Assembly (NCBI GenBank): GCA_021234155.1
Contig: JAJEKV010000025.1
Span: forward strand, 11,118,128 to 11,182,127
Length of the DNA: 64,000 nt
Direction: 5' to 3'
Origin: Isoetes taiwanensis
Lineage: Eukaryota > Streptophyta > Lycopodiopsida > Isoetales > Isoetaceae
The notes beneath the pieces were generated by a model. The model worked only from the letters and a program-made list of their open reading frames with translations. It was not told the DNA's origin and ran no database searches. Of the stretch, positions 24,881 through 36,354 are shown in pieces (position 1 is the first letter of the stretch; each line of letters opens with the position of its first letter). A program made the translations under genes and the position numbers.

Positions 24881-25432
24881 CGGCATGCCGCGAGGCTGGC
24901 AGTCGCAATGAAGCAAACGTGGTGAGGGGTAGGCTGCAGTTTCCAGTTAAAAGTCCAAATCGGATACATGTCGCTCAACGCGGGGTAAAATGCGTCTTTT
25001 ATACGCAATGCGCTATAATCCCGGCATGCTTGAGTCCATAAAACGCCAGTAATTTTTGGCGGCTGGCGATACGTCAGCATACTAATATGCCGCTGATGCC
25101 CGCATAATATTTAATTGTTTGATATGCGTTCCTGCACCATCGATATGTATGGCGCCCCGCACCCGAGGGGTACAAGAAACCTCAAAACCAGCGCCCAAAT
25201 TTGTGAAATATCTGCCACCCAATATAAACCCTAACCTCCAAATACTCCAACAACGCAAATTGAAATACGGCTAATAGGGTGTATGGATGTCATTCAGGTT
25301 TGCACCCCACGACCAGTAGTGAATACGATCCGCTGGAAGATAGCTACTCTCATCGTCAATGGCATTAGGCATGGGCAGCCAGCCTAAATATTGGACATTT
25401 AGATAATTCTCGTATGTCGAAAAAATTGTTTG

Positions 25433-25504
25433 ATCCACCCGAAGGTGGATGCCTCAACCTGCGATAGAAAGCCCGAAGGCTGTTCCTCAGTCCCTACTGG
25501 GAGG
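25433..25504 (+). other. Cluster of three consecutive stem-loops
   Basis: Hairpin 1: ATCCACC-CGAA-GGTGGAT (25,433-25,450), a perfect 7-bp stem. Hairpin 2: AGCC-CGAA-GGCT (25,470-25,481), the same CGAA loop. Hairpin 3: CCTCAGT-CCCT-ACT(GG)GAGG (25,485-25,504), 7 pairs with a 2-base bulge. Three stems in 72 bp with a repeated tetraloop is more than I expect by chance, but no RNA family or terminator context was recognised. Confidence 0.5.
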
Positions 25505-26649
25505 AGATATGAACTTTCTCCACTCTGAACACATCTGGGTAATGTCTTCTATTTTTTCATATATATGGGTTTCGTAAATTTCAGCGACGTACGGGATATT
25601 TATTCACCAAACCGCCTTTACCGATAGGTCACGGCACAAGTTTTAGCCAGTTTTATTCTTCCCTTCAAAGCTTTCCAAAATCGAATGGAAATCGAATTCT
25701 TTTGAGGTGATTTCTGGCAAGTGCGCCGCTCTATTTCTTTTTAGTGTTCTTCCTGCCTGCGCCTTCTTTGCGGCTGTTTCTGCTCGTTTCATGGTCTCGC
25801 AGGCTTCTTCCGCTCTACTTCGGCTCAGGCTATATTCCGCGTCCTTATAAATCCCATTATTGTATTATGCATGCGTTTAATGGAGTGCCAATTAGCCCAT
25901 GTTGGCCTTCTAGAGCTGCTTCACTTGCGCGCATATCTCTACCTGGTGGTTACTGAAAATATGCACCGAAATTCTTGATGCAAAATAGTTTGTGCAGGAA
26001 CTATTTCACCGTAACATAGCATGGCCGAAGGTGCTTTACGGCGTCTGCCAGCAATTCTTTGCTCGGCTGGCAAAACCATTGATGCAACCCTGCAAATCGA
26101 TCTCATATCTATGATGGCATGTGTACCCTGAAACAAAGTTATTTTTTTTATTTGCTCTTGTTAGTATGCAGAATATTGTATGAAACATTAACATCCCCCA
26201 CAACCAGAACTCTTTCATTTCAGAGTATTACCTTTTCAGAGCATCAGAAGATATGGGTTTGCATTATTCCACTGGAAAACCTCTAAATTTAATCTGCGCT
26301 GTACTATTTTTAGCATTGAAACCCTCCTAAATTCGGTAAAAAGTGAAATATAGTTAATTTGGATAGAACTTGTACAGACCGGTATAATCAATGGTAGTAC
26401 TCCACATGCCGTTCTCTTGGGAGTTCATTCTACTATTCTAAGTTTTGCAACTTCACCAAATGTACCATCTGGCCATGGCCACAATGCATAATAATAATTT
26501 CAAATGGCATGAGTGCTCCTTCTGAGGAATAAAATGTGCCCTCGCTATAAAGTCAGTCCAAATGTAAATATTCTCGACAACCGGAATTCCCTAGTGCCTT
26601 CAACCGGAATGTCTTTAACAATTCCCTTCATTCTTGCCTCTTTTGGCTC

Positions 26650-28820
26650 ACTCAACAAAGTCCCTCCTATTTTGATCCAAATAGGTTGAGTACTGTTGGA
26701 AATCTATTTGAGAAAATAGGCTAAATAATGGAAGTTCGTAATTGTGGCATACATATTGGTACAAAGACTTTCTCTGCCTTATGCTCTGTATAGACAAAAA
26801 TTTCAGGCAACTATAAAACGCAGCATACGGATCTGATTCCCAGCTTGATTTGTCACTATTAATTTCAATTGTTCTCCAATCACTGGTCACACCTCCTGTC
26901 GCCGCCTTACTTTACACCTTGGATTCCATGCCCAGCTGATGCAAACATATTTGAGAGGATCAAGTATCCTGCAGAGGAGTCTCTGGATCCACTGTAACAA
27001 GTTTTTGCAGCATAAATTCCATGGATATCTTCATGGAGCTCCCACATGCCCCCAAGAAAAGTCATCCATGCAAAGATTAAAGGTTCAAATGGCATCATTT
27101 GCACACAATTCTACTTCTTCCAGCAATCCTGCTCGTCCAAGTACGTCCATTAGGCATTTATAGTGTTCTGATAGTGAATAGTGCCCATAATGCCGCGCCA
27201 TTGATGCAAAGTAGTAATAACCCATATCCTGAACCCTTTTGACCTGGGCAGAAGAATGCTGATGAAGGTAATCTCACAGCTTCAAGGCCTTCCAACTGCA
27301 TTTCTAAACAACTCAAGCACTTTATGGCCGGACATGAGCATATGCAGTAATCAAAGACGTCCATGAATACACATTGGCGGGCGTGAAACATCTTATCAAA
27401 CACAGCCTCCGCATTTGGAAGAGAGACCATATTTTGCATACATGTTGACACGCGCACACTCCCCAAAACAACACATTCATACTCGGCAGCATTCACAAGA
27501 ATGCACAAACATGCCTTCTTCAGAAGCTGCCAGGTTTGCACATGTATCAAGAATGGCCACTAAAGTAATTACATCTGGCCTCATGCCGTGGTCTGCATTT
27601 GCGGAAAAAGCAAGTGCTTCTTGACCATAGCCATGCTGAGCATATGCTGTTATCATTGATGTCCATGTTGCTAAGTCTCTTTGACGATTTCATGAAATAT
27701 CATACTTGCAACATCAACATTTCCACACTTGCCGTACATGGTGATAAGGGCATTGCCTAAACTTTCCCACTTAACACCACTGTCAAGAATGCAAGCATGA
27801 AATAGTTTCCCCTCTGACAAAGCCTCTGATCAGTACAAATTTTAAGCATGTTTATAAAGGTAACCTTGTTTGGCTGCACATTTTCTTGTTGCATTTGGTG
27901 AAAAAATTGTATGGGCTTCTTTGAAACAACCTTGTCTACATGCGGCAATCAATGATGTCCATGAAACTACATCCTTCTCATGCAGTTCACTGAATATATT
28001 TTTCGAATTCACCATGCTCCACATTTCCCATACATATTGATCAGAGCATTTGCTATGACAGGGTCTTGTCCAAAACTGCCATCGAAATTCGAAAGCATGA
28101 ATTAGCTTACCTTCTGATAAGAACTGGCTCAGAACATGCATCTAAGATGCTAGCAAAATAAACTGATCGGGGACCACCTTGCAAAAGCATATCTCTAAAG
28201 ATATGCAGCGCTTCGTCAGACAGCCCCCTGTTGTGCATAAGCTGCAACCATAGCAGTCCATGAAATTATATTCCTTCTATGCATCTTATTAAAGACTAAC
28301 CGCATCTTCAGCCTTCCCCATTTTTCCATACATGTTAATGAGATTTGTAGCCAAGAATGTATCTGTTTCAATCCATTATTTGCAAGTTGACATGAATACG
28401 TTTGCCTTCAAGAAGTGCCCTTTTCTACTACACATGAGAGGACACAGGCGGGGCATTGTAGTCACTCAGTAGAGCCTTGTCTCAAGATAAATCAATGCGT
28501 CCTCTAATCTTCCTTCCTTGCAAAAGCTTAGAAATCAGAAAATATGTTGCTTCAGCCCTTTGAATTGAGGTTTCGCATCCGTGCCTTCATTCTCGCAAAG
28601 CAACAAAACATTTGATTTCTCAATGAAGATACGTCCTTGAATGCATTTCCTGATTTTTTTTAAGACAATAAAGTGAAAATGCAACGGCGAGAAAGCGAGC
28701 AAGCCTACCGTCAAAAGAGGAAGTTACTGATGCAGAACGGAAGAAGCTGGAGATTGTGTAGAAAGATCGATTGCTGGCCTTCCTCAGGATCATCCTATGC
28801 TCGCAAAACCATGGCAAATG
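26650..28820 (-). pseudogene. PLS-class PPR pseudogene with E/E+ remains
   Basis: PPR proteins bind organellar RNA, one base per 35-residue helical repeat; PLS members with E domains usually direct RNA editing in mitochondria or plastids. Reading the minus strand from a possible N-terminal ATG near 28,817, scattered frames keep repeat signatures: EGKLIHAFEF, EKDVVSWTSLIAAC (near 28,000), MQQENVQPNKVTFINMLKIC (near 27,860), EAVFDKM (near 27,400). Near 27,100-26,910 comes an E motif (MPFEPLIFAWMTFLGG...YAAK...GYLILSNMFASAG). After it TIEIN and YSCLKFLSIQSIRQ (near 26,870-26,760) fit an E+ domain; no DYW catalytic motif follows. The frame changes many times and repeats are damaged, so it is clearly non-functional. 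It is more degraded than the second PPR locus at 60.4-63.2 kb and was probably lost earlier. Confidence 0.85.
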
Positions 28821-30500
28821 TCGAGGGTTTCGAGCAATGGGATATTTGAAAACTATCTGGTATTAATACTCAGTAGTAAAAGACGATGCTAGAATTATGT
28901 TGAGAATGTATATGTAGCCCCCAAAATATCACGTCTCTATGATTTTGGCGTAGGCCCAAAAAAAGGGCTACTTTGTGTTTCGTGTATGGTCTGGGGTTTC
29001 AGAAAAAGGGGCCTGATTTTTCGGTTTCGTCTATGGTCTGAGGAGTTCAGTTCTCTGTTTGTATCCCATGCATGGTCGGAAATAGCGGATTATGTTCACG
29101 AGGGCTGCTAAGAACAGCCCGATGGAGCCGGCCAGACAGGTGGAGTCATCTACAAATGGAAAGTCCTCCGTGATCGGCCTTTGGGGTTTGTGTTTTGTGG
29201 TGGTTATGATGGCTTCTTGACATCGTTAGTAGTGCAAGTGTAAGATCTGAGCTTGTTTTCTAGAAGGTTATAAGATGTTCTTTTGTAAGCTTGCAAAGGG
29301 CAGCCTACAGAGGTCGTTGGATGTCGAGGGGAGGCCTCAGAGAGCAGTGTTAGTTGTTGCCGCCTTTCCACACTAGTCGCAAAAATATGGCTATTATATA
29401 CAATATAAGACATCATTTGTGATTCCAGTATAAAAATGAGACACATACAATTTAAACATATTTTTCCACTCGGGTAGTCATAATATGACACCACCTAAAA
29501 TACTAGTGGAAAAGCATGAAAAAAAATAAAACACGCCTTATTTTTGGTTATATATCTATCTTTTAAATTTTTTTTTTAATGTGGTCGAGGAAATGTTTTG
29601 GGAATTTTTTTAAATTATTTTCTAAGGTTTTGGGTTTTTCTCTTGCCTAATAAATTCTGTGATTCCCAAAATCGGAGAAATTCCTTTCGTCGATGATTTT
29701 GGTTTTTCGCCTCCTTATCCGATTAATGTGCATGCATGCCACGATTGTAGGCTAAGGTTTTCCACCATGCAAGCTCATACCATCATACCATCTTTTGTCC
29801 GATCATTTTTAATTCTCTCAAATTTAGTCCCATCATTTAAAGGCGTTGGATTTCTCGAAGTTCTTTGGTATGATCTGCGTAATCACCACATTTTCTTTGT
29901 TTGCATCAGACGACCTCGCATTCTTATTCTCGGTTTCGTGCTCAAAGAAGCGATTGGGCTCGAAACTATGCCATCATTGATGCATTATTTGTGTTTTGAT
30001 TTCATATCGGTCTCCGTGAAAATCATTTCGACAAAAAGCTTCACAATAGATTTAGGTTGTTCGCTTTTAGGGTTTCACAGGGGATTTTGGCAACAGTGAT
30101 AGTAGATGTATGTGCTTCTGGATAAGCCCTCTTGATTTTGTGGATGCAGCATTTTGCTATGGCATGAGCAAGCTATTAGAATCCAAAATAAATTTTATAT
30201 AAGGAGAGGCCATACGATAATATGGTTCAAGTACACTTAGTTGGTATCTCCATTGGAAGTTTTGGAATATTTTTTTCCTTATTATACCTAAAGGTAAACG
30301 ATTCTTGCACCATCACTTTGCTAAAGTTTTGGTATCGTCTCTATTGTGTGTATAATCTAATTTGTTTTCTTTGTTGTAGGTTTTGGCAGTAGCCTATGTT
30401 TGCACATACTTCCACCAAACTTCAAGCTAAAGGTCATCTACAATGGCTAACATTTAGGTTTTAGGTTTTACTGATATCAATTTCTTCTGTTCTGTTCCAG
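28821..30500. other. Intergenic DNA, no gene recognised
   Basis: A short imperfect duplication lies near 28,995-29,060: GTTTCGTGTATGGTCTGGGGTTT and GTTTCGTCTATGGTCTGAGGAGTT share a 20-bp frame about 50 bp apart. A 146-codon open frame at 29,659-30,099 (+) shows no domain and no splice context and is not called. The segment may contain the 5' region of the decayed gene that starts near 30.5 kb. Confidence 0.4.
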
Positions 30501-30904
30501 GGTAACATGATAAGGAAGTGGGAAATCAAAGCCGAACCTATGACTCAATTCTTGCACCAGGAGATTGGAAGATAGGTGTGAGATTTGTACCAAAAGTCCT
30601 TTGAAATTTTAGCTCCATAATAACTGTTTTTTTCCCTAAATGCGACTCCCCTTTCCTGGCATCCTTCAAATTTGTGGATGGGAAATTATTGTGGATCTAC
30701 AAAGGCTTCCCTGTGATCGGTTACCATGGAAGAAGCTGTATTTTGCATGTAGCCTTCTTTTTTGTGCAGAGAGGATGCACAGAGAAAATGCAAGGCCAAA
30801 AATCTTGCAGTAGCCTCTTGGGTCATTGTACTACACAAGTAAGCATTCAGTTCATTTCATTTTCATTCTTATAGCTTATATTTAATACATGTGAATGCAA
30901 GGGA

Positions 30905-31034
30905 AGTTCTTTATACATGTGAATGCATCTGATGCTTGAGTTGTGTAGATAATGCTGGCTATTTGTACATGTTCTTTATACATGTGAATGCATCTGATGC
31001 TTGAGTTGTGTAGATAATTCTAGCTATTTGTACA
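30905..31034. repeat. 65-bp tandem duplication inside a likely intron
   Basis: Copies 30,905-30,969 and 30,970-31,034 abut and differ at only two positions (ATGCTGGC versus ATTCTAGC). Being nearly identical, it is a recent event. It lies between two exon-like blocks of the unidentified gene. Confidence 0.95.
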
Positions 31035-32236
31035 TCCATGCAGATCTTATTGAATGAATAAGGCATATCAATATGGGTTCCCAGCCCTGATTTTTAAGAT
31101 TTATCAATACGATGCTAATTATTTACGCTTTGTTCCAATTCAAAGGTCTTTGGGCAACCAGCTTTACGCCTCTCATTGAATCTAAGGAAGTTCTTAGATG
31201 ATATGGAAATTCTAGCACAAGATGTGGCCTTGAGTATTCCACGCCAAAACACAAAGGTTGCCGCATTGGCTTCTTGCTTTTTCTAGTTTGTTCTTCATGC
31301 TTCTCGCTTTGGTGCAAGAGAAGCCGGAAATATTATTATTGACATCTTTTACAGCCACTTAAAGAAATTCACCTCGATTGCTTTCCCCTTTGCAAGTGCC
31401 AATAAGAAGTTTGGTGATCCGACATGGACTATGCAATCTGCCAAATTGTGTTCTTCTTGCAAACATATTGAAAGGCAACTTTTGCGAATTTTTATGCTAT
31501 AGCAATGGACATAATACTTGAGAAGGTGGCACCTCGAAGATTTGTGCCACAACTTATTTATCCCTTCTCGACATCCCACCGGTGCGGTTTTGGAAGCCTC
31601 AAAATGCTTAAGAACTGAAATGGAGCATTTAAGCAAGTTCTTATTCGCTGCATATAGGAGGGAAATTCGTTTGTGCAATTGTCATTAGAGTTTAATGAGG
31701 TTTCTCGTGCCCATGATCCGGTGGCAACATGAAGTTATAGCATTGTTCGTGTTCGACATTGTTTCTCCGCTTAGAAGTGTTTGTCTTAGGTCAAATCGTA
31801 CAATGAAGATGGATGGCCGTGGCATGAACATACGTGTAACGGATTTCATCCACAAATTTTTCGTGCTATAGAACTAAAGGATTTTCTCTCACGGAGAAAT
31901 TGAACCCATTTGAAGCACCTTTGAAATGGTATCCCGACCTTCGCCTTGCATTAGTTCATGCACTAAGGAGGCTAAGTCGCCTTATAATTTCGACACGCAT
32001 ATGCGCTCTTACTAATCTGGCCCGTAGATGGTAGTTTGTCGAATGAACTCAGGAATAGTCATAGTTATTACGGGACGTTTTTGGATTGCTTCAATGAGCA
32101 ATTATGGTAATATCACAAGGTTTGCATACCCATTCTAGCCAGGTTATCAAGCTTGAATCACTTGGCTGGCTTATGGCTTTAGCGCAATTTATGAAGTCTT
32201 ATCGTGATAATGAGTGGCCAACTTTGAACAAAGAAG

Positions 32237-32284
32237 CAAAGGATAACCTGATCACTGTATCAAAGGATAACCTGATCACTGTAT
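32237..32284 (+). repeat. 24-bp tandem duplication
   Basis: Unit 32,237-32,260 is repeated exactly at 32,261-32,284. Because 24 is a multiple of three it duplicates eight residues (SKDNLITV-type) without shifting the open frame in which it lies. Confidence 0.95.
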
Positions 32285-33176
32285 CACACTCTGGCATATG
32301 TCAAATTGGTATCATATGTCAAATCTTTTTGTAGGCATGATGGCTAGACATTCGTACTGCTAAAGGATATTTGATTTGTCCTATTGCTGGTAAGCAATAT
32401 TTGGAGGTTTTACTCTGTTTAAGACTATAATTGAAGTTCCTTATGACTATAATTATGCAGTGGAAAACCTTCAGGCATTCTTTCTAAAGCAGTTCCCAAA
32501 TCAGTATCAATGCATTCTACAAAGTGTTATGTTCGATTTGCACACTTTTCTGGTTACAACTTGATTTCGCTTCACGTAAGAAGCGAAAGAACATGCATAC
32601 ATGAACAACAGTTTCAGCAGAATGTGGTTTCACACTATTGTCAAGATACAGGTCTAAAGCAAATTGTCAAGCTTTCTTTTCAACAATCTAGAATGATGTG
32701 GCCAACTTTCCATAGTTATTGATCATTCCTTTGTTGAAAGGTTATACATTGTCTACCTACAGGATGCACGTATATGACCATTTTGGGCATATGTACTGAT
32801 TTAACGCAAACTTATGCCACATCAATGAATTTAGTTTTCTCATTTTATTGTTCACACAGTAGAAAATCTTGCAGCGCACTCTATTTTGTTTGTTATGTTT
32901 ACGCTTTGAAATTTATCCAACATGTATAAAGCAGGCTCTTATAAGGCTTGGATATAAGAGCCTTGGATGGATATTATCTGATCTGAGCAGTCTATTAATG
33001 GGTATTTATCTTAAAGCTGGTAAGCACCATATTACACATTTATGATATAGGTCATGATTTGCGTATGATTGCATCCTTGAATGCAAGGTTATGTGTTTTG
33101 CAATGAGAAACAATTGTTGTCAAAGCAAGCTCTCATGTGCATGGGGTTGTCTTTATTATTGCCTACTATTAAATGC

Positions 33177-33240
33177 CTTATTAACATCCTACACGATTGT
33201 ACAACATCCTTATTAACATCCTACACCATTGGACAACATC
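33177..33240. repeat. 32-bp tandem duplication
   Basis: 33,177-33,208 and 33,209-33,240 are two abutting copies of CTTATTAACATCCTACAC plus 14 more bases, differing at two positions. Confidence 0.95.
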
Positions 33241-33832
33241 GACACTCTTATTGGTAAGACAATTTTGGCTATATTACTCCAATTTCGCATGTAAAATCGT
33301 TGTGCCACATTGCATATCTTGGTTATTTTGCTTAATGGGCCATGATTTGCCAATATTGTACCATTTGACCTTTTCTCAACCATAGGAAGTGAAAATTTGT
33401 TCAGGTCGTAAATCCAATATTAACATTGCTACATTGCATCTATACTAGCGTTGACACAACCCGCATGTTAACTGCTATAAGATTAAAATGTATAAATGCT
33501 GCATTATACGCTAACATTAAGGTATGTGGGATGCTTTTGGAATGCAAACAAGCATTATCGTCAACTAGCTCATTATTGCTTCACCTTCCAAGTCAATTTC
33601 CCCTACATCATGTACTCATCCTGCATGGTAATTCAATACAACGGAAATCATCTTCTAATGTCCCCAAAGATGTATTATTGCATTTCAAAGTAAAATAAGC
33701 CTCATTGTATAGCTCAAACATTAGAGAGAGATCGTAAAGAGCAACCCCAATCTTGAAAAAATATGATTGTGTCGTTGGGTATAGTAGACATATCTTGCTA
33801 CACAAAAAATAACTAAGCCAAATTCTAGGATC

Positions 33833-33858
33833 TTTTTTTTTTTTTTTTTTTTTTTTTT
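33833..33858 (-). repeat. Poly-T run of 26 (poly-A on the minus strand)
   Basis: Uninterrupted T tract. On the minus strand it could be the poly-A tail of a retroposed SINE or LINE copy lying to its right, but I found no matching head or target duplication, so it may be a simple repeat. Confidence 0.8.
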
Positions 33859-34286
33859 CATTCATATGCCAATCCCCTTTCAAACTTTGCAAATGAGACA
33901 CAAGGGAAATCCATTTCTACTTTGCCATATTCAATTTGTCCACAATCGAATCAAAATAAAATTTCAAGTAGTGTTAAATGCTGCTACCTCCCTCCAAACT
34001 AAAGAATGCCATTCACAATTTCAACTATAACTATTGTTACTTTCACATAGCAACACAAATTCCTATAGGTTGCTAAAGCCATGCAATACCTTGCAATAAA
34101 ATTATTTGAGTAAAAGTATCATACAAGCAAAGACCACATACTATCACAAGGTCAAATTCATAATTCTTGGCACGATGGCTTTTTATCTCTATGATTAAAT
34201 TTTAAAGAGTGATTGGACAACATTGCCACATCGTTTATTTTGGCCAACAATGAACCAACCACGTCTTTCAAGTGTTCCTAATTAAA

Positions 34287-34314
34287 GCCCGGCAACGCCG
34301 GGCACCATAACTAG
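34287..34314 (+). mobile_element. Helitron 3' terminus (hairpin plus CTAG)
   Basis: Plant Helitrons end in a short GC hairpin followed by about ten bases and CTRR, inserted before a T. Here GCCCGGC (34,287-34,293), loop AAC, GCCGGGC (34,297-34,303) is a perfect 7-bp stem. It is followed by ACCATAA and CTAG (34,311-34,314), with T next. The element body lies to the left. No Rep/helicase remains are visible, so it is non-autonomous or truncated, and its 5' end is not located. Confidence 0.7.
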
Positions 34315-34619
34315 TTCAAATAAGACTAGGTGTCTTCTTTTATGGTAGGGGAAATTCCCGGGAATAAAATAAGACTCCATTTGGTATCCAAACCTATTCC
34401 GAACCTAAGCAAGACATGTCTTATTTTTATAGTGGAAAAGTGATTTACTTTTAAGACAATAGGTGGCTAAACATCATTGGATAAAAAATATGACTTTTAG
34501 AGATAAGTCTATCATGGAAAAAGGGCCTAAAAATGACAATTCCTGAAATCATAGGCCATATATCTCTAAAACAATTGAATGGGTTGTTATAAAAAAAAAC
34601 ATAGATTCAAGATAGAAAG

Positions 34620-34770
34620 TAACATTAGCTCACTGGGTATATTGTTAAAATAGTCTTATTAACACATTGAGTCATTTTGGTAGAGGTTCGAGCCCTCGTA
34701 TTTCATATTCTAAAATCTTAGGCAAAGTCGTATAAAGGTTCGATGTTCCCTCAAAACCTTAGGCGGACTT
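34620..34770 (+). repeat. tRNA-derived SINE-like or tRNA-relic sequence
   Basis: TAGCTCACTGG (34,627-34,637) is a full match to the pol III box A form TRGCNNARYGG. GGTTCGAGCCC (34,685-34,695) matches box B (GGTTCRANNCC). The spacing of about 57 bp suits a SINE head or a tRNA with a long variable arm. A clean cloverleaf does not fold by eye, so a functional tRNA is unlikely. A second GGTTCGATG motif lies at about 34,738. Tail and target duplication not found. Confidence 0.45.
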
Positions 34771-34997
34771 GTCAAATTGAATAGGATCACAGGAGCACTT
34801 GACTGAGGAATCAAACGCAGCATTATGGTGTAATCAGAAATCCCGCTTTCAAGACCTTCGTGACCCACTCTCGCAGACTAAGAACCGCCTGACCCCAAGA
34901 AGGCAGTCACCAGCCAAATATCTAAGTAGAGCAGGATTCTTCAGACCTAGTTATAATCGGACGGATCTGGAAACTCAAGTCGAAAGTGGTGGCTATG

Positions 34998-35216
34998 TCA
35001 AGTCAATGTCACCACCGCCTTGAGCCGCATGAAGTGTAAGTTCCATGTCTCGCCTCGAGCCGAAGCCATGAAGTCTAGGCTTAGTTTAACCGATCTCAAT
35101 TGGGGTTTCTTCCTCATCCGCCGCCCCATCCAATTCTTGTCCACGTAAACCGCCAACTTATGAACGTGGTTCCGGGGGGCGACCATTAGGTCACCTATAG
35201 TCGCTTTTAGTTTCAT
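34998..35216 (-). pseudogene. Possible mitochondrial rpl2 (L2) fragment, weak
   Basis: A 72-codon minus-strand frame begins KLKATIGDL and later has KNWMGRR. Organellar L2 proteins have ATIG, then a basic stretch, then RWLGRRP before the GVAMNPVDHPHG motif. The order and spacing are suggestive, but the GVAMNP motif is not seen. Listed because the neighbourhood has other organelle debris; it could be chance. Confidence 0.25.
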
Positions 35217-36354
35217 TTATATTCATGCATGCCATGCTCGGTCACACCAAGCACGGGCAAACCGTGAGGTGGCGATGGATGAATGAGATGCGGATGTCAT
35301 GCCCCGCTTTAGCTTATGGATGATCGGAACCGGGCAAACACACGGGACGCATAAGCGACAACATCTTTCGCCGACACTCGTAGGCAAGATGATCGGCGAA
35401 GCTATCCGGAAGTCATATGGCCCATAGTACTTGAAAGTGGAAAAGGGTCAAGATATTCTCTATTTTCTCTTCATCAAGAAGCAACATCCCGCCCGAATGA
35501 AATAGTAGCGTTAGTGAGCCATGTAATGGGCAACTACCTACGCAAGGTCCTGGAGGCACTACTAACCAACCCAAAATGTGCATCGCCATCTCGACCCTAT
35601 CCATTCCGATGATGCCAAAAGTCGCTCGATACAAGATCCCATTCCATTTCCACTGGCCTATTACATCCGATCTAGAAGTCATCCCTTAATTTCCCCGGGC
35701 CATTCTCCTAACAGATTTGGTTTCGGGGTTCTCGCCCATGACAAGATTCCATCGATTTCAACGATTGATCTATATATAAGTGGACAAAGGGCTGGATTGG
35801 GGAGCAAAGAATGACCGGAGAAAGAAATCTTAGTCATTTTGTAGAAGCGTATATAGAATGGTATGGTTTATGATTGTACCCGCCTTGACATTAAAAAACC
35901 GATTATCATTCGTCCAAGATCTAAAATTTGTCCAACAAGTCATAAAAAAGATTTGTGCCATTCTCGAGACGGTCAATACTTATTTTGAGCACCCAATGGT
36001 GATCCTATACCTATCATTGAAGAGGATCCCTTTCTGCTTTGACATATACATGAAAACTAACCGGATATGTTCAAATCCCTCCTCCGATTCGACACGCATG
36101 CGATAGAGGCTATCATGCCTCTTTCTTTGAATGATGACCCGGATGGATCATGTCATGTCCGACTTAGAATTGAATTAAGTGTGGCTTAAGACGAGAGCCG
36201 AGACGCATTTTGGGGAGGATAAAACAACCATTGTGTAAAGCAAGTTGTGTTGTTTGGGGATTACCTTCTTACCTTTGGCCCATTGAAACAGAATGCTAGC
36301 TCTCCTAAAGCGGAGCCGGCGGTAACTGGCCACCTTCCAATTAATGTTATGTTG

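Larger units (their letters stand above)
23291..26649. other. Intergenic DNA, no gene recognised
   Basis: No frame with a recognisable domain. Blocks at 24,100-25,100 and 25,600-25,950 are richer in C and G, and the former holds a tandem duplication. A cluster of hairpins lies at 25,433-25,504. Otherwise nothing to report. Confidence 0.5.
30501..33019 (+). pseudogene. Exons of an unidentified multi-exon host gene, decayed
   Basis: Several blocks look like exons of one protein gene. 30,501-30,573 follows TTCTGTTCCAG and reads NMIRKWEIKAEPMTQFLHQ. 30,770-30,838 (69 bp) lies between TTTGTGCAG and GTAAGC; one frame reads KNLAVASWVIVLHK. 31,146-31,502 follows TTCAAAG and is open for 118 codons except for one TAG at 31,284: LRKFLDDMEILAQDVAL, then FGAREAGNIIIDIFYSHLKK. 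32,104-32,330 has LESLGWLMALAQFMKSY with an in-frame 24-bp duplication. 32,461-32,575, between ATTATGCAG and GTAAG, reads LQAFFLKQFPNQYQCILQ, VMFDLHTFLVTT, with a stop where Trp is likely. 32,935-33,019, between AAAGCAG and GTAAGC, reads ALIRLGYKSLGWILSDLS. The alpha-helical, leucine-rich character suggests a HEAT-like repeat scaffold, but I do not recognise the family. Stops imply a pseudogene or an inactive duplicate. Confidence 0.5.
33020..34286. other. Non-coding DNA upstream of a Helitron 3' end
   Basis: No gene recognised. It holds a 32-bp tandem duplication and a poly-T run. Part or all of it should be the body of the Helitron that ends at 34,314; no clear 5' TC terminus was identified, so its length is unknown. 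Confidence 0.45.

Noticed and set aside
29659-30099. 146-codon plus-strand open frame
   Set aside because: No recognisable domain, no splice or promoter context, composition like its AT-rich surroundings; likely chance.
33833-33858. Poly-T as evidence of a SINE or LINE copy
   Set aside because: No head, body or target duplication could be matched to it.
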